Shown: positions 1 to 8,103 of the stretch, piece by piece
Layout: each line of letters opens with the position of its first letter
Position numbering within the stretch: the stretch's first letter is position 1
NCBI GenBank assembly: GCA_025359785.1
Contig: JANYET010000035.1
Span: 38,465-102,464 of the forward strand
Length of the DNA stretch: 64,000 nt
Direction of reading: 5' to 3'
Origin: Alphaproteobacteria bacterium
Lineage (GTDB): Bacteria; Pseudomonadota; Alphaproteobacteria; Caulobacterales; Caulobacteraceae
Program-made: the position numbers and the translations under genes
The notes under the pieces: generated by a model
What the model saw: the letters and a program-made list of their open reading frames with translations, nothing else
Told to the model about the DNA's origin: nothing
The model's database searches: none

Positions 1-1336
1 GAGGCCCGTTGACCGCGCCGTTGAGCGTGCCGGTGACGGCGCCGACAATCGCGACCTGTCCGTCAGCCGAGACCGCGAGCCCCAGGCCCGAGGCGCTGTT
101 CGAGGCGCCGAGGGTGCGGGTGTAGATCAGGTGGCCGGCGGAATCGTACTTCATCAGGGCGACGTCCTGGGTCCCCTTGACCCCCTGGCCCTCGACCGAA
201 CGGGTTACGTCGGCCAGCATGTAGACCGAGCCGTCGGCGCCGGTCTGCATGGCGTGCACCGTGCCTACGCCGGTATCCAGATTGTAGGCGAAGGTCCGTC
301 CGTCGACGAAATTCGGCTGGGTCGCGATCTGCGGCGGCGCGGCGACGTTGGTGGTGTCGGTCTGGAACTTCACGATCTGGCTGCGGGTGGTGGAGTCCTT
401 GGTCGTGAGCTTGCCGTCGGGATTCGGGTCGCCGACGGTCTGACCGACATAGACCGCGCCGGCGGTCTGGGGCGCGCTGAAATTGATCGTCTCGCTGGTC
501 CCGATGTTGATCTTCAACGCGTACTGATCCGGAGTCGCCGGTAGCTTCACGCCGCCTGTGCCGGTGGTCGCGGCGGCCCCGGGAATCCGGTTGCTGGCGA
601 CCCGGGTCTGCACCCCGGCCGACGCCAGCTGCGAATTGATATAGGTAATGACGTTCGCGAGGCTGCGGGGCTGCGCGCCCAGGTCGTTGAGATCGATCGC
701 CACATTGGTGGTCGCGTGGTTCAGGGTCACGCCGATGTTGAACTTCACCGCACCGGCGAACGCCGGCACATCGGTGATCTGCGAGGTCGCCAACGGCGGG
801 GTGAAATAGGTCGTCGCGGGCTTGGCGATCGCCAGCTTGGCGGTGTCGGTCGTATCGTTCTCGCCCTCGGCCAGGCGCAGCTTCGCGAACGTGCTGCTGT
901 CGATATATTTGGTGACCTGCCGAAGACCGCTATCGAAGGTTTTTGATAGCTGCGCCTGATCCTGCGGCGAGAGGCCCTTCGACGCGTGATTGGCGATATC
1001 CATCAGGGTGGACAGGCCCTGATAGAGCGCGAACATTTTCTTGTAGTCGGTTGATGCACCGGGCAAATCAAGCTTTGCAGCGTCTTCGTTGATGAACGCC
1101 TGACCAGCCAGAGCGCCCTGTACCTTCGCGTTGGCCTGCGTGGGGGTTTCGCTGGCGTTCCAGGGCGGCGTCGGCGCGATCCGCCGGGTGGCGCTCGACC
1201 CCGAGGTCGCGCTTGAGCTTGCCGTCGCCAGGCCGGAGAGGTCCATGCTGATGAAGCCGTTGCTGTCGGTGTTCGACCCGGAACTCGACCCGGTGTTGAA
1301 CAGCCCCAGCACGTAGCTCTGATCGCCAATCTGCAT
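1..1336 (-). CDS. flaEY: FlaEY-like flagellar-cluster protein, N-terminal 445 residues (cut by window edge)
   Basis: An uninterrupted frame reads from an ATG at 1336 to the left edge without a stop, so the gene continues outside the window. The N-terminus has no signal peptide (MQIGDQSYVLGLFN). Residues around 100-180 are helical and charged. The last 100 residues contain a beta-propeller-like repeat (LMKYDSAGHLIYTRTLG, then GLAVSADGQVAIVG), the pattern of SBBP repeats. In Caulobacter the large FlaEY protein with such repeats lies next to the flagellin genes. The name rests on position and repeat type. The gene follows a flagellin on the same strand with a gap of about 170 bases. A small hairpin lies just upstream. 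Confidence 0.6.
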   Translation of the reverse strand, partial: MQIGDQSYVLGLFNTGSSSGSNTDSNGFISMDLSGLATASSSATSGSSATRRIAPTPPWNASETPTQANAKVQGALAGQAFINEDAAKLDLPGASTDYKKMFALYQGLSTLMDIANHASKGLSPQDQAQLSKTFDSGLRQVTKYIDSSTFAKLRLAEGENDTTDTAKLAIAKPATTYFTPPLATSQITDVPAFAGAVKFNIGVTLNHATTNVAIDLNDLGAQPRSLANVITYINSQLASAGVQTRVASNRIPGAAATTGTGGVKLPATPDQYALKINIGTSETINFSAPQTAGAVYVGQTVGDPNPDGKLTTKDSTTRSQIVKFQTDTTNVAAPPQIATQPNFVDGRTFAYNLDTGVGTVHAMQTGADGSVYMLADVTRSVEGQGVKGTQDVALMKYDSAGHLIYTRTLGASNSASGLGLAVSADGQVAIVGAVTGTLNGAVNGP

Positions 1337-1360
1337 GATGGCCTTCCGACGGACAAAGCT

Positions 1361-1379
1361 CCGCAGTCCTACCCTGCGG
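1361..1379. other. Small hairpin between flagellin and flaEY-like gene
   Basis: CCGCAG (1361-1366) and CTGCGG (1374-1379) form a 6-bp stem with a 7-base loop. It lies 25 bases upstream of the flaEY-like start and about 125 bases after the flagellin stop. No T-tract follows on either strand, so it is a weak terminator candidate. Its role is unknown. Confidence 0.3.
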
Positions 1380-1503
1380 CCAAAACAGCTTAGGTTCTGT
1401 TAAGCGCCACCGCGAAGTGTGCGGAAATTATTGCAAAAACCGGTCAGGCGAGGACTAGGGCGCCGCATCATTTCAGGTGCCCGCTACGCCCGGATAGGCA
1501 CCG

Positions 1504-2331
1504 CTATTTGAACAGCGACAGGATGATCTGCGGCGCTTGGTTGGCGATCGAAAGGGCCTGGGTGCCGAGCTGCTGCTGCACCTGCAGGGCCTGCAGGCGG
1601 GCGCTTTCGCGGGCCAGATCGGCGTCCACCAGATTGCCGATGCCGGTGGTGAGCTGATCGGACAATTTCTGGACGAAGAGGTTGTGATTGCTGATTTCCT
1701 TGGACTGCGACCCAAGGTTGCCGAGCGCCTGGTTGGTGTTCAGGATCGAGGCCGAGAGCTGGGCCAGCGCGACACTGGCGGCGGCGACGCTGGTGATCGA
1801 CGAAGCCGCCGGCACGGTGACGATCGCGCCCCCGAGCGAGAGGTTCTGGCTCGTCAGGGTGATGAAGCCGGTGGCATCGGCATTGGCGATGAATTTGATC
1901 TGCGAAACGGCGCCGCTCAGCAGATTCGCGCCGTCGAAGGTCGCGTTCTGCACGATGGAGGTGATCTGGCGGAGCTCGGACTTGTAGGCGGAGTCCAGGG
2001 CGTTGCGGGACGCGGTGTCGATGGATGGGTCCAGCGCGGCCACCACATTGGCCTTCATCTGCACCAGGAGGTCGGAGATTGTCGCGCCGGCCGCCGAGGC
2101 GACATCGGCGATGGACGTCGCCCGGTCGAGACTGGACTTGACGGCGCCGAGCGAGCCGATATCCGCCCGCTGACCCTGCGCGATGGCCCAGACCGCGGCA
2201 TTGTCCTTGGCGCCGTTGATGGCGAGGCCCGTGCTGATGCGGTTTTGAACCTCGTGCAGCAGCCCGCCTGTGGTGTTCAGGTTCTGCAGCGCGATAAGGG
2301 CGGCATCGTTGGTATGTACGCTCAACGCCAT
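1504..2331 (-). CDS. Flagellin (275 aa), copy 1
   Basis: Filament subunit. The N-terminus (MALSVHTNDAALIALQNLN) and C-terminus (ALSIANQAPQIILSLFK) are the conserved D0/D1 helices of flagellins. The short middle region (about 100-190) matches the compact 270-280 aa flagellins of Caulobacter. There is no signal peptide, as expected for type III export. It diverges clearly from copy 2 at 2892-3719, for example AKDNAAVWAIAQGQ against AKDNAAVFGIAQNQ, so these are distinct subunits. GAGGAG precedes the ATG. I could not find a convincing -24/-12 promoter in the 178 bases upstream. Ser and Thr residues in the core are plausible O-glycosylation sites for the nearby FlmG; that is inference. Confidence 0.95.
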   Translation of the reverse strand: MALSVHTNDAALIALQNLNTTGGLLHEVQNRISTGLAINGAKDNAAVWAIAQGQRADIGSLGAVKSSLDRATSIADVASAAGATISDLLVQMKANVVAALDPSIDTASRNALDSAYKSELRQITSIVQNATFDGANLLSGAVSQIKFIANADATGFITLTSQNLSLGGAIVTVPAASSITSVAAASVALAQLSASILNTNQALGNLGSQSKEISNHNLFVQKLSDQLTTGIGNLVDADLARESARLQALQVQQQLGTQALSIANQAPQIILSLFK

Positions 2332-2509
2332 CGGCGGATCTCCTCGTCGCCCCCGGTCGCCATTGCGAGTCGCGGGGCCCGTTCGAGGCTGAAACTAGGG
2401 AATCGTGGTTGGCAGATGGTTAACGCCAACGCAGATCGCCGCCGCCGGGCTACCGGGGCGGTCTTAAGGTTTGCCGTGTCGCGACCTTTTTAAGGGCGCG
2501 TCTTGAGGA

Positions 2510-2800
2510 TCAAGCCTTGGCGCGGACCACGTCTCCGGCTTCGTAGTTGAGCTGTTCTCGCAACTGCAGGACGGTTTCCCGGGGCAGCTGCTGGATCACC
2601 TCGCCTGTGAGCCGGTTGACCGTCTTGTAGACGTAGGAATTGCTGGCTTTGTCCTCTTCGATGATCAGTCGCATATCCACGAGATCCGGGCCTTGGACGG
2701 GGCGGCTTGCGGAGGTCCGGTTGTCGGCACTCTGCGAAGCGGCCTTCTGACCAAAGGTGGGGTCGGACGTGGCTGCGAAAGCCGTGACTTTGCTTTCCAT
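2510..2800 (-). CDS. flaG: FlaG family flagellar protein
   Basis: A 96 aa protein with a disordered N-terminal half and a C-terminal FlaG domain: DLVDMRLIIEEDKASNSYVY, then a TGEVIQQLPRETVLQLRE segment. The TGEVI-Q-P-E core is the family signature. FlaG proteins affect filament length or assembly in several bacteria, but their mechanism is poorly defined. The gene sits between the two flagellin genes on the same strand, with AGGAG upstream of the ATG. A strong terminator separates it from the upstream flagellin, so it probably has its own promoter or depends on read-through. Confidence 0.85.
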   Translation of the reverse strand: MESKVTAFAATSDPTFGQKAASQSADNRTSASRPVQGPDLVDMRLIIEEDKASNSYVYKTVNRLTGEVIQQLPRETVLQLREQLNYEAGDVVRAKA

Positions 2801-2854
2801 CGCTCCTGTCGAAAGCGCGTCTCGCGCCTACGCTCCATTGAAGGAAAAATCGGA

Positions 2855-2880
2855 CGGCGGGAGGGCGAACCCTCCCGCCG
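2855..2880 (-). terminator. Intrinsic terminator of flagellin copy 2
   Basis: A perfect 11-bp stem, CGGCGGGAGGG (2855-2865) and CCCTCCCGCCG (2870-2880), with a CGAA loop on the plus strand. Read on the minus strand it is followed a few bases later by TTTTT. It starts 12 bases after the flagellin stop. Confidence 0.85.
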
Positions 2881-2891
2881 CCGCCGACCAC

Positions 2892-3719
2892 CTACTTGAA
2901 GAGGCCGAGGAGGATCGAAGACGACTGGTTGGCGATCGAGAGCGCTTGAATGCCCAGTTGCTGCTTCGTCTGCAGCGCCTGGAGATTGGCGCTTTCCTTC
3001 GCCAGGTCGGCGTCCACCAGGTTGCCGATACCCACGTCGATCGAGTTCTGCAGGTTGGTGATGAAGGTCTGGTGAGACCCCAGCGCCTTGCTGCCCGTGC
3101 CGAGCTTGCCAAGCGCGCTCGAAACGTTGGCGATCGAAGTGTTCAGAGCCGCGATCTGGATCGAGGCCGCAGCCGTGGTCCCGATCGAAGCCGCCGCGGT
3201 GATCGTGACGTTCGCACCGCCGAGAGCGAGGCTCTGGTGGGCGACGCTGATCACCTGGCTGCCGGACTCGTTGGCCAGAGCCTGGATCTGCGTGGCGCCG
3301 CTGTCGATCAGGTTCGCGCCGTTGAACACGGCGTTGGACGTCACGGTCGTGATCTGATTGCGCAACGAGATGAATTCGTTGTTCAGAGCCGCGCGGCTGG
3401 TGGTGTCCAGCGTGACGTCAACCGCCGCCAGAGCCTTCTCCTTCAGTTGTTGCAGAAGGTCCGAAACCGAGGAGCCGGCCGAAAGCGCCACGTCGACGGT
3501 CGATTGACCGCGTTGCAGTGAGCCAATGACCGAGTTCAGGGAGTTCGAGGTGGCGCGCTGGTTTTGCGCGATACCGAAGACGGCCGCGTTGTCCTTGGCC
3601 GAAGAAATCTTCAGGCCGGTGTTGATGCGGTTTTCAGTGGTGGAGAGTTGGCGCGTGGTCGCGCTCAGATTTTGGAGCGCGATAAGGGCGCCGGCATTGG
3701 TATTGACCGAAAAGCTCAT
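2892..3719 (-). CDS. Flagellin (275 aa), copy 2
   Basis: Filament subunit with the D0/D1 N-terminus (MSFSVNTNAGALIALQNLS) and C-terminal helix (IQALSIANQSSSILLGLFK). It has the same length as copy 1 but many substitutions in the surface-exposed middle (about 110-200). It is the first flagellin after flaF in reading order. A canonical sigma-54 promoter at 3792-3806 drives it, with paired palindromes further upstream, and an intrinsic terminator follows, so it is probably a separately controlled late flagellar gene. In Caulobacter such genes are activated by FlbD and post-transcriptionally repressed through FlbT. Confidence 0.96.
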   Translation of the reverse strand: MSFSVNTNAGALIALQNLSATTRQLSTTENRINTGLKISSAKDNAAVFGIAQNQRATSNSLNSVIGSLQRGQSTVDVALSAGSSVSDLLQQLKEKALAAVDVTLDTTSRAALNNEFISLRNQITTVTSNAVFNGANLIDSGATQIQALANESGSQVISVAHQSLALGGANVTITAAASIGTTAAASIQIAALNTSIANVSSALGKLGTGSKALGSHQTFITNLQNSIDVGIGNLVDADLAKESANLQALQTKQQLGIQALSIANQSSSILLGLFK

Positions 3720-3791
3720 GGGGTCGTCCTTTTCTCAGGTCTTCGGCCGTCATTTTGGCAGCCGTGAGCGTTTTGCTCGGAAACCTAATGA

Positions 3792-3806
3792 GCAAGCTTC
3801 GGGCCA
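3792..3806 (-). promoter_or_regulatory. Sigma-54 promoter for flagellin copy 2
   Basis: On the minus strand the sequence is TGGCCC-GAAGC-TTGC, an exact match to the -24/-12 sigma-54 consensus, with GG and GC separated by 10 bases. The ATG is about 73 bases downstream, leaving an untranslated leader of roughly 60 bases. FlbT acts on such leaders in Caulobacter. Confidence 0.88.
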
Positions 3807-3879
3807 CCGCGGGCCGCCCGCCGACACTCCATAAGTTACTGGAAAAGCTTCGTTAAATGTCTGTTAGTCATGTTCTTTG

Positions 3880-3925
3880 CCGGCAATTCCTGCCGGGCCA
3901 AGCCGGCGGGCGGCAGAAATTGCCG
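3880..3925. promoter_or_regulatory. Two CGGCA-N5-TGCCG palindromes, probable FlbD/ftr-type enhancer
   Basis: CCGGCA-ATTCC-TGCCGG (3880-3896) and CGGCA-GAAAT-TGCCG (3911-3925) are two copies of one palindrome spaced 30 bases apart, about three helical turns. They lie about 75-130 bases upstream of the sigma-54 promoter, where an enhancer-binding activator would act. Caulobacter ftr elements bound by FlbD have similar CGGCAA/TTGCCG content. The two sites can also pair into a long imperfect hairpin after flaF. Confidence 0.6.
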
Positions 3926-4039
3926 GGCAGGGCGGCAAGAAGCGTCGAAGTCGGAGGTCTGGTCGGCGCGGGCTGGATGAATATCCGAGCGCGACGGCGG
4001 GGCGCAGCTATCGCGACCCCTTGCGGCCGACGCCGGCGG

Positions 4040-4414
4040 TCAGGCCGCGGCGCTGGTCGCGACGGAGGCCGGGGCGAGCCCCTGCATGATCATCCGGTTG
4101 ACCTCGATCAGAGGTTCAATCTGCTCTTGGCGCCGGATCACGGCGCTGGTGTGCCGGCCCACCCAGATGGCCAGAGAAATGATCGAGGCGCGCAGGGGCG
4201 CTGGCAGGCGGTTTTCCGAGCTGCTGCAGTCTTCGCGCAGCGCCGTCCAGATACGACGGTTCCAATCGAGCACGTCAACACGCGCCGCGATATCGTGCGG
4301 GTCGGACTTCGCCGCCTCGATCAACGCAAGCGTAACCTGCGCGAACAGGCGGTATTCCATCTGACGCGGGCTTTCAGCCCAGGTCGCCGCTGTTTGGTAC
4401 GCCTGATGGGACAT
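4040..4414 (-). CDS. flaF: Flagellar biosynthesis regulator FlaF
   Basis: A 124 aa cytoplasmic helical protein of the FlaF family (starts [18 protein letters not shown]; contains [15 protein letters not shown] and [11 protein letters not shown]). FlaF is required for flagellin synthesis and secretion in Caulobacter, acting opposite to FlbT. I chose the ATG at 4414 because it gives the conserved start; a TTG two codons upstream is possible. The gene overlaps the 3' end of flbT by 41 bases in another frame, so translation is probably coupled. The 320 bases to the next gene hold the flagellin promoter and its candidate enhancer. Confidence 0.93.
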   Translation of the reverse strand: MSHQAYQTAATWAESPRQMEYRLFAQVTLALIEAAKSDPHDIAARVDVLDWNRRIWTALREDCSSSENRLPAPLRASIISLAIWVGRHTSAVIRRQEQIEPLIEVNRMIMQGLAPASVATSAAA

Positions 4415-4799
4415 GCCCAAGCCTCTCGTCTTCGTAATCCATAAGTTTCCGGCAGCGCATCAGAGCCTTGTAGTACTCGCGCTCCATGCAGTTTTTCGAG
4501 ATCTCCACGCACTCGGTGAGGACCACCGGGTTGCCGATGACGTTCATGAACTCGGTCAAGCGCCGCACGAACTCGTCGTAGTATCGCTGTGCGCCAGCCT
4601 CATCGAGGTACATCATCATCACCGGGAAATAGATGCGGCGCGCCGGCGTGGTCGCCTCCTCCTCCTGCATGATGTCCTTTTCCCGCAGGACCGAGGCCTT
4701 GTTCTGCAGGACCAGCACCCCGCGGCGGTCGCCGTTCTGAACGACGGCGCCGTTGAGTACGAATTTCTCACCCGGCTTCAGCGACAATTTTAGCGGCAA
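4374..4799 (-). CDS. flbT: Flagellin mRNA regulator FlbT (TTG start)
   Basis: A 141 aa FlbT protein: starts [19 protein letters not shown], followed by [20 protein letters not shown]. In Caulobacter FlbT binds the 5' leader of flagellin mRNA and promotes its decay until the hook is complete. The conserved start falls on a TTG at 4799, preceded at 7 bases by GGGAGG. The next in-frame ATG is deep inside the conserved domain, so TTG is the real start. It is the first gene of the minus-strand flbT-flaF pair and is divergent from flmG. Confidence 0.95.
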   Translation of the reverse strand: MPLKLSLKPGEKFVLNGAVVQNGDRRGVLVLQNKASVLREKDIMQEEEATTPARRIYFPVMMMYLDEAGAQRYYDEFVRRLTEFMNVIGNPVVLTECVEISKNCMEREYYKALMRCRKLMDYEDERLGHVPSGVPNSGDLG

Positions 4800-5032
4800 A
4801 CCCCGCCTCCCGATCCCAGCGCGTACGAATCCAACGTGCGATTCGAATGATCCATTGTCGCCTTCTGCGGAGACCTGCGCACGGCAGACTTAAACGCCAG
4901 CGAGTTAACGGCCCCTTGCTGGGCAAAACCGCTGCGGTAACTACGTAGCCGACCGCCATTCCCGCCGGGCCTTAAGCTCTCGTTAGCCATGTTCGCCGAG
5001 GAGTCTTTCGTCCTCTCGGAGTCCGTCGTCAC

Positions 5033-6835
5033 ATGCCGCGTCCGGCCCAGTCCACAGACACATCCCTTCACGCGCTGCAGATCGCGGCTCCGACGCCGCA
5101 AGGGCTCTCCGCCGAGGTTGCCGGCCAGGCTGGTTCCAACGCCGCGCTGGCGAAGCTGAACGGCGCCATGGCCGAACTCAAGGCGATGGCGATCGCGCCG
5201 CTGTTGCAGCGCGCGATCGACGCGATCCGGGCTGAAGACGCCAAGAGCGCCTACGACTGGGCGATCAAGGCCCTGGAGCAGGACGAATACAGCGGCGTCG
5301 GCTGGTACCTCCTCGGCATCGCCCTGGAGCGCGCCGGCGATCTCGCCACGTCCGTGCGCGCCTACGAGGCCGCGCTGAAGCTGCTTCCGGAGCACGAGGA
5401 CGTCGCCTGCGACCTCGGCCGCCTGGCGCTAAGGCTGGGCATGAAGCCGCAGGCCGAGGACCTGTTCCGCCGCTATCTTGAGCGCTATCCCGACGACCCG
5501 GAGGCGGCCAACAACCTGGTCTGCGCAATCCGCGACCAGGGGCGGCATGAAGAGGCGATCGAGACCCTGCGACCGGCGATCCTCAAGACGCCGTCCAACG
5601 CGATGCTCTGGAACACCATGGGCACCATCGTCTCCGACCAGGGCGACTTCGAGAACACCAAGCTGTTTCTGCTGGAAGCGCTGCGCCTCAAGCCGGATTT
5701 CGCCAAGGCCCGGCACAATCTCGGCAGCGCGATGCTGATGCTCGGCGAGACCGAGGCCGCGCTCGTGGAAAACGCCGCCGCGCTGGCCGACGTCAAGGCC
5801 GAGGACGACCGGCAGATGATCCGTCTGGCCCGCTCGTCGATGCTGCTGTGCGCCGGACGCCTCGGCGAGGGTTGGGATGCGTACGAATCCCGCATCCATC
5901 CGCAATTCACCGGCCGCACAGCCTATGCGGTCGATCGCCCGCGGTGGGAGCCTGGGGCCGATCTGCGCGGCAGGTCTCTACTGGTGGTTGCCGAACAGGG
6001 GTTGGGCGACGAGGTCCTGTTCGCCAATGTCCTGCCCGATGTGCTCGAACGCCTGGGGCCGGAGGGAAAGCTGACCCTTGCCGTGGAAAAGCGTCTCGTG
6101 CCGCTTTTCCAGCGCTCATTCCCGACGGCCACGGTCGGTGAGCATGCGACCTATCTCGTCAATGGGCGGCTGAACCGCATCATCCCCTTCCTCGAAGGCG
6201 GCGCGCCGGTGGACCTCTGGACGCCGATGGGCTCGCTGCTGCGCGAGTTCCGCCGCGCATTAGAGGACTTCCCTTCGCGCCCGAGCTTCCTGGCGGCCGA
6301 CCCCAAGCGTGTCGCACACTGGCGCAAGGTGCTGAGGACGGCGCCGGCCGGCCCGAAGATCGGCCTGCTCTGGAAGAGCGCGATCACCGCCGATGCGCGC
6401 CACCGATACTACTCGCCCTTCGCCGGCTGGGCGCCGGTGCTGGCCCAGAAGGGTGTGACCTTCGTCAACCTGCAGTACGGCGACTGCACCGAGGAGCTGG
6501 AGGCCGCCGAGCGCGACTTCGGAGCCCAAATCTGGTCGCCGCCGGGCATCGACCTGAAGCAGGACCTCGACGAGGTCGCTGCCCTCTGCTGCGCGATGGA
6601 TCTGATCGTGGGCTTCGCCAACGCCACCCTGAACATCGCCGCGGCCTGCGGGGTCCCGACCTATCTGATCTCGGTGCCCGGCGCCTGGACCCGGCTCGGG
6701 ACGACGTCCTCCCCCTGGTATCCCTCGACCACGACCTTCCTGCCCCCGGGCTATGGCCAATGGGACGAGGTGATGGGCGAGGTGGCCGAGGCTGTCGGCG
6801 CGTTCGCCGCGGCGGCGGGCCATCCGGGCCGCTAA
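5033..6835 (+). CDS. flmG: TPR-glycosyltransferase, FlmG-type flagellin glycosyltransferase
   Basis: A 600 aa protein in two modules. Residues about 55-270 are TPR repeats (GWYLLGIALERAGDL, NTMGTIVSDQGDFENTKLFL). Residues about 300-590 resemble a GT-B glycosyltransferase of the GT9/GT41 type: LLVVAEQGLGDEVLFANVLP, then KIGLLWKS, then DLIVGFANATLNIAAACGVPTYLIS. This is the architecture of Caulobacter FlmG, whose TPR part binds flagellins and whose GT part transfers a pseudaminic-acid-type sugar. Its position beside flbT/flaF and opposite flmH supports the name. CGGAG precedes the ATG. A TTAA-N7-TTAG element lies about 50 bases upstream of the start. Confidence 0.78.
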   Translation: MPRPAQSTDTSLHALQIAAPTPQGLSAEVAGQAGSNAALAKLNGAMAELKAMAIAPLLQRAIDAIRAEDAKSAYDWAIKALEQDEYSGVGWYLLGIALERAGDLATSVRAYEAALKLLPEHEDVACDLGRLALRLGMKPQAEDLFRRYLERYPDDPEAANNLVCAIRDQGRHEEAIETLRPAILKTPSNAMLWNTMGTIVSDQGDFENTKLFLLEALRLKPDFAKARHNLGSAMLMLGETEAALVENAAALADVKAEDDRQMIRLARSSMLLCAGRLGEGWDAYESRIHPQFTGRTAYAVDRPRWEPGADLRGRSLLVVAEQGLGDEVLFANVLPDVLERLGPEGKLTLAVEKRLVPLFQRSFPTATVGEHATYLVNGRLNRIIPFLEGGAPVDLWTPMGSLLREFRRALEDFPSRPSFLAADPKRVAHWRKVLRTAPAGPKIGLLWKSAITADARHRYYSPFAGWAPVLAQKGVTFVNLQYGDCTEELEAAERDFGAQIWSPPGIDLKQDLDEVAALCCAMDLIVGFANATLNIAAACGVPTYLISVPGAWTRLGTTSSPWYPSTTTFLPPGYGQWDEVMGEVAEAVGAFAAAAGHPGR

Positions 6836-7408
6836 CTAAGCCGGCAGGTCGAAGCCCCGGGCGTTGAGCCGTGTGCGGCTGGCTTCGCGGCTGGCCGCCC
6901 AGTCTGATTTGAGCAGGCCCAGCCCCACCACGTCGGTCAGTTCGCCACCCTTGCGGACCTGCTGGCGGAACAGCGCCTCGCGCCGGAACCCGAAGCCCTC
7001 GTGCAATCGCCAGACGCCCTCGTTGCCGATCAGCACCTCGCACCAGAGCTTGTTCAACCCGAGCTCGCCGAACACATGCTCGATCACCCAGTACTCGACG
7101 AACGCCCCGATCCCCTGCCCGCGGGTCGACGGGTCGGCCAGGTAGTAGGCCCAGGACGTCCGGCTGTGTTCTGGCGCCAGGTCATAGAGGTTGGCCAGCC
7201 CAACCGGCAGACCGTCGGCCTCGATCACCCAGTATCGGCGGCGTGCATCGGCCAGCGCGCCCCTGAACCATCCGGCGTGTTCTTGCGCCCCGATCGAATG
7301 GTCGCTGTACATCCAGCGCGCGATCTCCGGCTGGTTGCGCCAGGCCAGAAGCCGGTCGCGATCACCGTCCGCCAGCGGGCGCAGGGCAACGTGCGGCGCG
7401 GCGCTCAT
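6836..7408 (-). CDS. flmH: PseH/FlmH-like sugar N-acetyltransferase (GNAT)
   Basis: A 190 aa GNAT-fold acetyltransferase (LRPLADGDRDRLLAWRNQPE; SWAYYLADPSTRGQGIGAF; GFGFRREALFRQQVRKGGE). RGQGIG is the acetyl-CoA-binding loop. The whole pattern, with an early WRN and IARWMYSD, fits PseH, which acetylates UDP-4-amino-4,6-dideoxy-AltNAc in pseudaminic acid synthesis; the Caulobacter homologue is FlmH. Its stop codon abuts the flmG stop with no gap. Its ATG overlaps the stop of the upstream cytidylyltransferase by four bases (ATGA), so the two are translationally coupled. Confidence 0.82.
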   Translation of the reverse strand: MSAAPHVALRPLADGDRDRLLAWRNQPEIARWMYSDHSIGAQEHAGWFRGALADARRRYWVIEADGLPVGLANLYDLAPEHSRTSWAYYLADPSTRGQGIGAFVEYWVIEHVFGELGLNKLWCEVLIGNEGVWRLHEGFGFRREALFRQQVRKGGELTDVVGLGLLKSDWAASREASRTRLNARGFDLPA

Positions 7409-8103
7409 GCCGGCGCCTCGGCGGAATTGACCTCGAGGCCCGCGATCGCCTCGCTGTCGAAGGTCGGATCGCGGGGATAAAGTCGCGCGTAGACGTCGCG
7501 CACGAAAGCCAGATCCTGGGGCAGGTCCACCGTCCAGCGCAGCGTCGCCCGCGACGGGCGACGCGCCACGCCGGCCAGACGATAGACCTCCGGCCGCCTG
7601 TAGATATAGGGCGTCACATGCTCCCGCTCGTAGGGATCGCGCGCGCGGTCGGCGGCCTGGATCAGCACGTCGGGCCGGATCACCTCGGTATCGAGCCCGT
7701 GCGGATAGGTGCGGGTTTCCAGGGTGTTGGAGGTGTAGTCGGCGCCGACCTCATGATGGTGCGCGATCACTTGATCGATCAGCGCGGGGTCGGCCAGCGG
7801 GCAGTCGGCCGTAAGGCGCACGACCGCCGTGGCGTCGGCGTGCGGCGCCAGCGCCAGGCGGAAGCGCTCCAGCACGTCGGCCAGCGGGCCGCGGATGACG
7901 GCCAGGTCGAGGCTCTCGCAATAGGCAGCCAGGGGATCGTCGCTGGGATCGGTGCTGGTGGCCACGACCAGGCGATCGATGCGCTGGGCGCGGCGCAGCC
8001 GTTCCACCTGGCGGCCGATCATCGGCTCGCCCAGCACCGGCACCATGACCTTGCCCGGCAGGCGGGTCGAGGTCATGCGGGCCTGGAGGATGGCGAGGTT
8101 CAC
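7405..8103 (-). CDS. SpsF-type cytidylyltransferase (nonulosonate/flagellin sugar activation)
   Basis: A 232 aa nucleotidyltransferase starting at a GTG (8103) with NLAILQARMTSTRLPGKVM, the signature of the SpsF/COG1861 family, related to CMP-sugar synthetases. VRLTADCPLADP and DYTSNTLETRTYPHGLDTEV are family motifs. It probably activates a nonulosonic acid or related sugar as a CMP derivative for flagellin modification, given the coupled flmH gene and nearby flmG. Longer upstream reading is open but lies antisense to the MoxR gene and is not coding. Other pathway enzymes (PseB/C/G/I) are not in this window. Confidence 0.8.
   Translation of the reverse strand: MNLAILQARMTSTRLPGKVMVPVLGEPMIGRQVERLRRAQRIDRLVVATSTDPSDDPLAAYCESLDLAVIRGPLADVLERFRLALAPHADATAVVRLTADCPLADPALIDQVIAHHHEVGADYTSNTLETRTYPHGLDTEVIRPDVLIQAADRARDPYEREHVTPYIYRRPEVYRLAGVARRPSRATLRWTVDLPQDLAFVRDVYARLYPRDPTFDSEAIAGLEVNSAEAPA

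Noticed and set aside
1435..1456. Possible sigma-54 promoter before the flaEY-like gene (TGACCGGTTTTTGC on minus)
   Set aside because: The essential GG ten bases before GC is TG, so the consensus is not met.
2360..2400. Possible sigma-54 promoter before flagellin copy 1 (GGGCCCCGCGACTCGC on minus)
   Set aside because: GG and GC are 11 bases apart instead of 10 and TTGC is TCGC.
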